A stretch of 7,670 bases of DNA, from contig DUKA01000036.1 of NCBI GenBank assembly GCA_013329615.1, forward strand, positions 1-7,670. The letters are read 5' to 3'. A model generated the notes under the pieces. That model had not been told where the DNA came from and searched no databases. It saw only the letters and a list, made by a program, of their open reading frames with translations. This stretch comes from Candidatus Bathyarchaeota archaeon (lineage in GTDB: Archaea; Thermoproteota; Bathyarchaeia; TCS64). Positions 1 to 5,328 of this stretch are shown here, piece after piece (positions within the stretch are counted from its first letter, which is position 1; each line of letters begins with the position of its first letter). The position numbers and the translations under genes are program-made.

Positions 1-13
1 CAGCGGCGGGGGT

Positions 14-42
14 CCCTGACCTGTTTACCGCTGAGGTCAAGG
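14..42. repeat. Inverted repeat, TGACCT / AGGTCA
   Basis: TGACCT (17-22) and AGGTCA (34-39) are perfect complements separated by 11 bases. After one mismatch (16/40), two more pairs form (14-15 with 41-42). A further TGAC at 49-52 could pair with GTCA at 36-39. As RNA this would be a stem with an 11-base loop; as DNA it would be a dyad with about one and a half helical turns between centres. There is no following T-run, so an intrinsic terminator is not well supported. Confidence 0.35.
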
Positions 43-107
43 TGGGGCTGACTCGTGCCGGCGGATACAATGGATTACAAGGTGCGCCATGAGCTAGCAA
101 TTATTTT

Positions 108-130
108 CCTCGATCAGTATTTATCCGAGG
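108..130 (+). promoter_or_regulatory. Likely MFS promoter within a short dyad
   Basis: TATTTAT at 118-124 resembles an archaeal TATA box and lies about 31 bases upstream of the TTG at 152, so transcription should start at or a few bases before the start codon. It sits inside a small inverted repeat, CCTCG (108-112) and CGAGG (126-130). A protein bound to that dyad would cover the TATA box, which would suit a repressor. The spacing and the arms are seen; function is inferred. Confidence 0.4.
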
Positions 131-151
131 GCCGGGTACCTACCAGAGACC

Positions 152-1363
152 TTGGAACAACAGAGACGCCTCGCACTGACGATACTCGCAGCGGTCTGCC
201 TTACCTACTATGTCGAGAACTTCCTCCGAAGCGCCGCGTCGGCGCTAACACCCGTGCTCATCACCGAGCTGGGGATAAGCCGCGGCGCCATGGGGTTCCT
301 CATCACAGGGTACTTCCTCATCTACGGCATAATGCAGTTTCCCTCAGGCGTCCTCGCAGATGTGCTTGGCCCCCGCAAGGCAATACTCTGGTTCACGGGA
401 CTCACTTGCGCCGGTGGAGCCCTCTTCTGGCTGAGTTACAGGTACGAGTTGCTCCTCGCGGCGCAGATGATAATGGGTGTCGGCACGAGCGTCTTCTACA
501 TAAACGCAGTAACGGTGATAGCACGGTGGTTCCCGCCGGAGCGCAAGGCGACGGCGATAAGCGTCCTCAGCGCCGCCAGCGGCGTAGGCGCCTTCACCAG
601 CTACATGGGCTTCCCGCTCGCCGCCTCAATCTGGGGCAGCTGGAGGGACCTCTACCTAGTCATGCTCGCAGTCCTCGTCCTCAACTGGGTCCTGAACATC
701 TTCGTCCTCAAAGACAGCCCCGTCCCGGTGACGCTCGTGAAGAGGACCACAAAAGACATAATCGCCTCCTTCAAAGAGACCCTGGCCGACGGGCGCTTCC
801 AGCCGATGCTCGTAGCCTACACCCTACTCGCGTTCAACTACGTCATCCTCTCGTGGGGCACGCAGTTTCTGATGGAGGCGAAGGGGCTGACATACGTCGA
901 GGCGGGCTTCATATCCAGCATAGGCACCGTCGCGGGCTTCATAGGCTGCCTCGTCATGGGCTTCGTCAGCGACAGGCTCAGGAAGAGGAAGACGCCCCTC
1001 GTGGTCTTCTTCGGCCTCTTCGTGCTCGCCCTCGTCGCCATCGTCCTCGTGCCCGCGGGGTACCCATACGCCGTCTACGCCACGATCTGGTTCCTCATGG
1101 GAGTCGGCAACAGCATCTGGGTCCTCTACTTCACGATGGTTGGCGAGGTGTTGCCGACGAAGAAGGCGACTATCGGCCTCGGCCTGCTCAACGGGTTGAG
1201 CATCATATTCAGCAGCATCATGACGCCGCTCTACGGTAGCCTCGTAGACGTGACGGGGAGCTTCTGGGTGCCCGGCCTCCTAAGCATAGGTATTGCCGGC
1301 GTCACGTTCATCATCCTCTTCCGATACACGAAGGAGACCTACGGCAACGTGATCAAGGAGTAG
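152..1363 (+). CDS. Major facilitator superfamily (MFS) transporter
   Basis: This 403-residue protein fits a 12-helix MFS carrier of the cytoplasmic membrane, which moves a small solute by uniport, symport or antiport. The loop after helix 2 carries the family's motif A (GVLADVLGPRK, about residues 66-76), and a degenerate copy (GFVSDRLRKRK) recurs in the second half near residues 267-277, as expected from the internal duplication. ARWFPPERKATA near residues 124-135 is another typical intracellular loop, and a longer polar loop around residues 185-210 separates the two halves. The TTG at 152 is the only usual start between the upstream in-frame stop (95-97) and helix 1; no clear ribosome binding site precedes it, which fits near-leaderless expression. 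The amidinohydrolase-family gene begins 42 bases downstream, so a guanidino compound or its product is a possible substrate, but sequence alone does not give specificity. Confidence 0.93.
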   Translation: MEQQRRLALTILAAVCLTYYVENFLRSAASALTPVLITELGISRGAMGFLITGYFLIYGIMQFPSGVLADVLGPRKAILWFTGLTCAGGALFWLSYRYELLLAAQMIMGVGTSVFYINAVTVIARWFPPERKATAISVLSAASGVGAFTSYMGFPLAASIWGSWRDLYLVMLAVLVLNWVLNIFVLKDSPVPVTLVKRTTKDIIASFKETLADGRFQPMLVAYTLLAFNYVILSWGTQFLMEAKGLTYVEAGFISSIGTVAGFIGCLVMGFVSDRLRKRKTPLVVFFGLFVLALVAIVLVPAGYPYAVYATIWFLMGVGNSIWVLYFTMVGEVLPTKKATIGLGLLNGLSIIFSSIMTPLYGSLVDVTGSFWVPGLLSIGIAGVTFIILFRYTKETYGNVIKE

Positions 1364-1370
1364 GGGTTGC

Positions 1371-1382
1371 AAACCGTTTTAG
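1371..1382 (+). promoter_or_regulatory. Possible TATA box for a leaderless amidinohydrolase gene
   Basis: AAACCGTTTTAG ends 23 bases before the ATG at 1406. The AT-rich core (about 1376-1382) is centred about 27 bases upstream of the ATG, the spacing expected for a leaderless archaeal transcript. No Shine-Dalgarno sequence lies before the ATG, and a stop (TAG, 1400-1402) is just upstream in frame. The match to the TATA consensus is weak, so co-transcription with the transporter is equally possible. Confidence 0.3.
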
Positions 1383-1405
1383 CCCCTGCGCCCCGATCCT
1401 AGTGC

Positions 1406-2749
1406 ATGTGGACGGTAAACTCCGAGTACGGCAAGCTCGACGCGGTCCTGATCCAAGACAGCGTCGAGTCCTTCTGGGAGAAGCGGCTGCCCTTCGAGGG
1501 CATCGAGTCCAGCCTCCAGTACCTGCCCCGGTGTGTGCACCCCCAGATGGATGGCGGACACGAGCAGTGGCTGCAGCTGCCGAAGATGCTGGCCGATGAG
1601 GGCGTCAGGGTCTTCGAGGTCGCCGAAATACTAGCGAAGGCGCTAGGGAAGGCGACACTCAAGGAAAAGAGGGCGATCATCGAGGAGATATGGACTGGTT
1701 TCCCCGCGGCGCCGAAGCCCGAGGAGCTAAAGTTTGAACACCTCATCTACGGCTACCCCGAGGCGCCTTACTATGACGCCGAGCAGGACCGCGTCGTCCT
1801 ACCCGACTTCCGCCGGGTGGCTTGGCCCTACAGCAGGGATACCAGCTTCACCACGCAGGTGGGCACCGTCATCTGCAACATGCGCCGATATAGCAGGCGG
1901 CACGAGGTACGAGTTGTGAAGCTCGCCTACGAGCTCGACCCGACACTGGCGAAGCATGTGGAGATCGTCTGGAACGCCAACGAGGCTGGCGGGGTCAGCA
2001 CCGAGCCTCCGAACGTCGAGGGGGGAGACACACAGATCGTGGATGAGGAGACCGTCGCCATCGGCATGGGGCAGAGGAGCACCCTCACCGGAATAAAGCG
2101 CTGCGCAGAGGAGCTATTCAGGCACGACCGCGAAGGAAAGATAAAGTACGTCTGCGCCGTGCAGCTCCCCGACTACCCCGCCCTCGACTACATGCACCTC
2201 GACGTCACCATCAACTACCCCGACGCGGGGCGGGCGCTTGTGATGCCATACGTCTGGGATACCGAGGTCGTCAAGGGGATGCCCCAGAAGAAGCTGCTGT
2301 TGAAGACACTCGAGGCGCTACGCCAGCAGAGCGACGCCGACTACCGCCCGATGGGGCCGATGATACACCCCGACGGCTTCAGATACGGAGGCAGGACCAC
2401 CATCTACGTCAACAAGGGGGGCAAACCCGAGCCCCTGTGCACAGAGGTGAGCCTCATAGACTTCCTAGTGAAGGAGGGAAAGCTGGACGCGGATGGCCTC
2501 ATGTATGTCGGCGGGCTGCCCGAGAAGGAGAATGATGTTGGGCACCTCTACTCCGCCTTCCTCGAACAGGCGAGGGGCGCGGGTAACATAGTGGCGACCC
2601 GCCCCAAGACGGTTATCGCCTACAAGAGGAACAGGAAGACCATCGACGTGCTCCGCGAGAACGGGATAAAGGTGAGGGAGTGGGACGACAGCTACCTAGA
2701 CCTCCTCGGTGGGCCGCACTGCAGCACTAGCCCACTGAGCAGGGCCTAG
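1406..2749 (+). CDS. Arginine deiminase/amidinotransferase-family enzyme, substrate uncertain
   Basis: This 447-residue member of the guanidino-group-modifying superfamily is somewhat longer than typical arginine deiminases (about 400-420). Enzymes of this fold attack a guanidinium carbon with a cysteine, releasing ammonia (deiminases) or passing on the amidino group (amidinotransferases). The expected catalytic set is present in order: Asp145 in YSRD, Glu205 in VEGGD, His264 and Asp266 in MHLD, and Cys439 near the C-terminus. VxSExGxLDAVLI near the N-terminus, MxxxSRRHE near 159-167, and the stretch from GN to YKRN near 393-409 also follow the arginine deiminase pattern. The end differs: GGPHCSTSPLSR instead of the usual GGPRCMSMPLxR, with HC-S-T recalling amidinotransferases and agmatine deiminases. 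ATG 1406 is the first start after an in-frame stop. Arginine deiminase is the closest call, but another guanidino substrate is plausible. Confidence 0.85.
   Translation: MWTVNSEYGKLDAVLIQDSVESFWEKRLPFEGIESSLQYLPRCVHPQMDGGHEQWLQLPKMLADEGVRVFEVAEILAKALGKATLKEKRAIIEEIWTGFPAAPKPEELKFEHLIYGYPEAPYYDAEQDRVVLPDFRRVAWPYSRDTSFTTQVGTVICNMRRYSRRHEVRVVKLAYELDPTLAKHVEIVWNANEAGGVSTEPPNVEGGDTQIVDEETVAIGMGQRSTLTGIKRCAEELFRHDREGKIKYVCAVQLPDYPALDYMHLDVTINYPDAGRALVMPYVWDTEVVKGMPQKKLLLKTLEALRQQSDADYRPMGPMIHPDGFRYGGRTTIYVNKGGKPEPLCTEVSLIDFLVKEGKLDADGLMYVGGLPEKENDVGHLYSAFLEQARGAGNIVATRPKTVIAYKRNRKTIDVLRENGIKVREWDDSYLDLLGGPHCSTSPLSRA
2746..2749. other. Interlocked convergent stop codons
   Basis: The palindrome CTAG contains the TAG stop of the plus-strand deiminase-family gene (2747-2749) and the TAG stop of the minus-strand hydrolase gene (2746-2748). 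No spacer is left for a terminator between them, so each transcript must end inside the other gene and the 3' ends must be antisense to each other. Confidence 0.9.
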
Positions 2750-3531
2750 AGCCCATTGGCGAACTTGGTTACCTCGCCGTAGAATGCGGCGGGGTTGTCC
2801 ACCATCATGATGTGGGCCGCCCCCGGCGTGTAGACGAGGGGGAAGAGCTCAGCCATCTTCTTCTCGCTAGTCCAGAGTCCCTTGTTCTTCTCGCCGTAGA
2901 CGACGAGAGTGGGCACGTTGAGCGCCTTGAGTTCGCCGGCGAGCTTGTCCTCCCTGCTGACCTTGACGAGGTCCTCGCTGCTGCGGTAGATTGTGACGGC
3001 CCCCGCCTTGGACTGGCTGTCGATGATGCCTTGGTGCTCGCCCCTCTTCTTCATCGCGTTCAGCCCCTTCTCGAAGCCCGTCGCCACGTACTCTTCGAAG
3101 GTGTACTTGGTGATGACGAGGTTTGAGCCGAAGCAGTCGTTGAAGTCTATGTTGCCCTCGGCGTAGACGATGCCCTTGACACGTTTCCCGAGTAGTTGCG
3201 CGAGGTAGACGCCGATGGGTCCGCCCATGCTGTGCGGGATGAGGAGCATGTCGTCCTTGACGGGGACGGCGTCGATGAGCGACTTGAGGGCTGTCGCCTG
3301 CTCACGCATATTGTATTTGAAGCCCTTCGGCGGTGGCTGGGAGTCGCCGTAGCCGACTAGGTCGGGGGCGAGTATGCTGTACTGCGTCAGCTCGGGGTAG
3401 TTGTGTATGAGCTGCCAGTAGTCCTTGGAGCCGCCGAGCCCGTGGATCGGCAGGATGGTGATGGGCTTCTTGCCCTTATGATACGTATAGGAAAAGTTGT
3501 ACTGACCCGCCTTGATGGTCTCGCTCTTCAT
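2746..3531 (-). CDS. Alpha/beta-fold hydrolase
   Basis: This 261-residue protein has the usual size and motif order of a single-domain alpha/beta hydrolase, which cleaves an ester or similar bond; the substrate is unknown. HGLGG at 30-34 forms the oxyanion region, the nucleophile elbow is PHSMGG with Ser101, and the histidine is His240 in GAAHIMMVDNP. The usual acid after strand 7 appears to be missing: YGEKN has Asn216 where the family often has Asp. Glu125 in VYAEGN, just after strand 6, is a good alternative acid, a position used by some haloalkane dehalogenases and relatives. There is no signal peptide or membrane segment, so it is cytoplasmic. The ATG is 39 bases downstream of the AICAR formyltransferase stop, so read-through is possible, but a TATA-like box at ideal leaderless distance suggests its own promoter. 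Its stop overlaps that of the convergent deiminase-family gene. Confidence 0.9.
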   Translation of the reverse strand: MKSETIKAGQYNFSYTYHKGKKPITILPIHGLGGSKDYWQLIHNYPELTQYSILAPDLVGYGDSQPPPKGFKYNMREQATALKSLIDAVPVKDDMLLIPHSMGGPIGVYLAQLLGKRVKGIVYAEGNIDFNDCFGSNLVITKYTFEEYVATGFEKGLNAMKKRGEHQGIIDSQSKAGAVTIYRSSEDLVKVSREDKLAGELKALNVPTLVVYGEKNKGLWTSEKKMAELFPLVYTPGAAHIMMVDNPAAFYGEVTKFANGL

Positions 3532-3550
3532 GGCTAGCGGGTGCGTCTTG

Positions 3551-3564
3551 GGAGTATTTGAAAA
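3551..3564 (-). promoter_or_regulatory. Probable TATA box for the hydrolase gene
   Basis: On the minus strand this reads TTTTCAAATACTCC. The core CAAATACT (3560-3553) is centred about 26 bases upstream of the ATG at 3531, the spacing for a leaderless archaeal transcript. No Shine-Dalgarno sequence precedes the ATG. The A-rich flank could serve as the BRE. Confidence 0.4.
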
Positions 3565-3570
3565 TGGGGG

Positions 3571-4635
3571 TTAGAAGTGGCGGAAACAGCGCTCGTCGGT
3601 GAAGGCCATCGCGATGCCGTGCTCGTTGCAGGCGGCTATGACCTCGTCGTCCTTTACGCTGCCGCCGGGTTGGCAGCACGCCTTGATGCCGTGCTTGGCG
3701 AGGGCGTCGATGCTGTCGCGGAAGGGGAAGAAGCCGTCGCTGGCGAGGACGGCGTCCTTGAGCCTGTCCTTGTGTCCGCGCTCTTCGGCCTTCTGGAGGG
3801 CTTGCCTGACGGCGATGACGCGGTCCTGCTGCCCCGTGCCGACGCCGAGTGTCTGGCGGTCATCCGCGAGGACGACGCCGTTGCTGCGGACGTTGAGGTT
3901 AACGTACCACGCGAAGAGCAGGTCCTGCGTCTCCTTCACGGTGCCCTTCCTCTCCGTGACCCAGCGCAGGTCGTTGGTACTCTTGATCTTAGTCAGCATG
4001 GGTGTGCTGAGGACGAAGCTGCCGTCGGCCATGGTGCTGATAACGAGGGGTTCCGGTGGCTCCCCGACGAAGCGGCTACCTGCGTAGATGTTGTCGATCT
4101 GGATGATGCGTATGTCCTTCTTCTGCTCGAAGATGGGCATCGTCTCGGGGGCGAAGCCGGGGGCGACGACCGCCTCGCAGTAGTTGTTCATGATCTCGGT
4201 GGCGGTCTCGACATCTACTGGCTTGTTGAATCCGGCGACACAGCCGAAGGCGGCGACGGGGTCGCTGTCCCACGCCCTCTTGAATACTGCCTTGAGGGTG
4301 TCGCCCTTGCGGGCTGCGGCGACTCCACTCGGGTTGACGTGCTTCATGATCGCGCAGGCGGCGTCGTCGAAGTAGCGGACGATGTTCATCGCGTTGTTCA
4401 TGTCCTCGATGTTCGTCCTGCTCAGGCCGCCTTTGCCTGTCTTGAGTATCTTCATGGCGCCGACTGTGAGCTTGCCCTCGTTCGGCGCGTAGTACGCGGC
4501 TGGCTGGTGGGGGTTCTCGCCGTACCTAAGGCTCTGCGCCTTGTGGTACTCGATCTCCCTGTCCCCGATGGTGATCTTGATCTTCTCGGGGAACGTCTCC
4601 TCGACCTTCGTCCTGTAGAGTTTCTTTATGCTCAC
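3571..4635 (-). CDS. purH: AICAR formyltransferase (stand-alone PurH C-terminal domain)
   Basis: This enzyme transfers a formyl group from 10-formyl-tetrahydrofolate to AICAR, giving FAICAR, the penultimate step to IMP. The 354-residue protein matches only the transformylase half of bifunctional PurH. LRYGENPHQ is at 36-44, the catalytic Lys98-His99 pair is in MKHVNPSGVA, then come SDPVAAFG (124-131), LRWVTERK (223-230), FAW near 241-243, SNGVVLADD (251-259), VGTGQQDRV (265-273), SDGFFPFRD (299-307) and QPGGSVKDDEVI (322-333), ending FTDERCFRHF. About 35 N-terminal residues precede the first core motif, as in PurH after its interdomain linker. The start is GTG, inside a GTGA that overlaps the stop of the upstream cyclohydrolase gene, with GGAGG (4650-4646) 7 bases before it. 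This is a clear case of translational coupling, and the two proteins probably work together. Confidence 0.95.
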   Translation of the reverse strand: MSIKKLYRTKVEETFPEKIKITIGDREIEYHKAQSLRYGENPHQPAAYYAPNEGKLTVGAMKILKTGKGGLSRTNIEDMNNAMNIVRYFDDAACAIMKHVNPSGVAAARKGDTLKAVFKRAWDSDPVAAFGCVAGFNKPVDVETATEIMNNYCEAVVAPGFAPETMPIFEQKKDIRIIQIDNIYAGSRFVGEPPEPLVISTMADGSFVLSTPMLTKIKSTNDLRWVTERKGTVKETQDLLFAWYVNLNVRSNGVVLADDRQTLGVGTGQQDRVIAVRQALQKAEERGHKDRLKDAVLASDGFFPFRDSIDALAKHGIKACCQPGGSVKDDEVIAACNEHGIAMAFTDERCFRHF

Positions 4636-4650
4636 TTCTTCTTCCCCTCC
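4632..4650 (-). promoter_or_regulatory. Strong RBS and GTGA stop-start overlap in the split purH
   Basis: On the minus strand GGAGG (4650-4646) is followed by 7 bases and then GTG (4635-4633). The TGA stop of the cyclohydrolase gene occupies 4634-4632, so the two codons share GTGA. The ribosome binding site lies inside the last codons of the upstream gene, whose Lys/Glu/Gly-rich tail (EKEGKKK) is partly dictated by it. This fixes the GTG as the real start and shows that the split is not a sequencing frameshift. Confidence 0.85.
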
Positions 4651-5237
4651 TTCTCTAGGTAGGCTGTGATGGCGGAGTCGTAGGCTGATGTTCTGCGGAA
4701 GGCGGATTCCGCTAGCTCCCTGATGAGCGCCTTTGGTATCTCGCCCTTATTGTCCTTCAGCGCCTTGATAACCTGGGGGTACTGCTTGGGGTCGGTGACG
4801 ACGGCGACCTTACCGTATAGGAGAGCCGCTTTCGCCGCGCTGCGAATCATGGTGGGTCCGCCGATGTCGATGTTCTCCACCGCCTCGAGTAGCTCCGCGC
4901 CCTTGGCGACCGTCGCCTCGAACGGGTAGAGGTTGACGACCACCATCTCGAACGGCTTGATCCCGTGCTTGTCCATGAACTCCCTGTGCTCGGGGACGTC
5001 CCTGCTCAGGAGGAGGCCGCCGTGGACGCGTGGGTGAAGCGTCTTGAGCAGACCGCCGGGGCTCTCGGGGTGGCCCGTGTAGTCGCCCACCTCGGTGAGC
5101 TTCTGGTGGCCGAGTTCCTTGATCTTCTTGGCGGTCCCGCCGCTGCTCACTATCTCTGCGCTAATGGCGCCGAGGGCCTTGACGAGTTCCTCTAGTCCTG
5201 ATTTGTCGGAGACGCTTATGAGGGCGCGCTTGATCAT
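4632..5237 (-). CDS. purH: IMP cyclohydrolase (stand-alone PurH N-terminal domain)
   Basis: This enzyme closes FAICAR to IMP, the last step of de novo IMP synthesis. The 201 residues equal the N-terminal MGS-like domain of bifunctional PurH (about 200 residues) and nothing more. Motifs are ALISVSDKSGL (5-15), SSGGTAKKI (31-39), KTLHPRVHGG (65-74), VVVNLYPFE (99-107), and IDIGGPTMIRSAAK (123-136). Lys65, Tyr104, Asp124 and Lys136 correspond to the active-site Lys/Tyr/Asp/Lys set of the human enzyme. RTSAYDSAI near the end marks where PurH normally runs into its transformylase domain; here the chain stops at a Lys-rich tail. The ATG is supported by GGGAG 8 bases upstream (5250-5246). Many archaea use the unrelated PurO for this step, so the PurH type is informative about lineage or ancestral transfer. 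Confidence 0.95.
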   Translation of the reverse strand: MIKRALISVSDKSGLEELVKALGAISAEIVSSGGTAKKIKELGHQKLTEVGDYTGHPESPGGLLKTLHPRVHGGLLLSRDVPEHREFMDKHGIKPFEMVVVNLYPFEATVAKGAELLEAVENIDIGGPTMIRSAAKAALLYGKVAVVTDPKQYPQVIKALKDNKGEIPKALIRELAESAFRRTSAYDSAITAYLEKEGKKK

Positions 5238-5328
5238 GCCTATGACTCCCTTGCTGGGATTGGCTCCGTGTCAGGGTATTAGAACTTGCCCCCACGCGGG
5301 GGGTAGAATTTACACGTTTAAGGAAAGT
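5238..5328 (-). promoter_or_regulatory. guaB-purH intergenic region with candidate promoters and GC hairpin
   Basis: This 91-base gap holds two TATA-like stretches on the minus strand: TGTAAATTCT (5314-5305) and TTCTAATACC (5284-5275). The second would give a short leader of about 15 bases that still includes the ribosome binding site GGGAG (5250-5246). Between them, CCCCC and GGGGG (5303-5299 and 5293-5289 read on the minus strand) can form a 5-bp GC hairpin. No T-run follows, so it is a weak terminator candidate for guaB. The purH pair may have its own promoter, be read through from guaB, or both. Confidence 0.4.

Larger units (their letters stand above)
1..151. other. Non-coding leader upstream of the MFS gene
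   Basis: No convincing gene is visible here. An in-frame stop (TAG, 95-97) closes the transporter frame upstream. The leader has two parts. The first 52 bases carry overlapping inverted repeats: TGACCT at 17-22 with AGGTCA at 34-39, and CAGCGG at 1-6 with CCGCTG at 28-33. The second part is AT-richer (about 98-124) and holds the likely promoter. A reading frame open from 55 in another frame runs on through the transporter gene, and I treat it as a shadow. The repeats could be an operator or the tail of an upstream transcript; the window edge prevents a choice. Confidence 0.5.

Noticed and set aside
70..152. A separate or frameshifted N-terminal extension of the transporter, beginning MDYKVRHEL
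   Set aside because: It is not in the transporter frame, which has a stop at 95-97, and the transporter already starts at a normal distance before helix 1.
55..1239. A 394-codon open frame on the plus strand overlapping the transporter gene
   Set aside because: It lies in another frame of a clear 12-helix MFS gene, and its translation is rich in Arg, His, Pro and Gln without recognisable motifs, as expected of a GC-rich shadow frame.
3577..4662. A 361-codon plus-strand open frame opposite the AICAR formyltransferase gene
   Set aside because: The opposite strand encodes all motifs of a known enzyme. The antisense translation is Val/Ala/Asp/Glu/Gly-rich low complexity.
5289..5303. A GC hairpin as an intrinsic terminator for guaB
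   Set aside because: The stem is only 5 bp, no T-run follows on the minus strand, and archaeal termination mostly depends on T-rich tracts.
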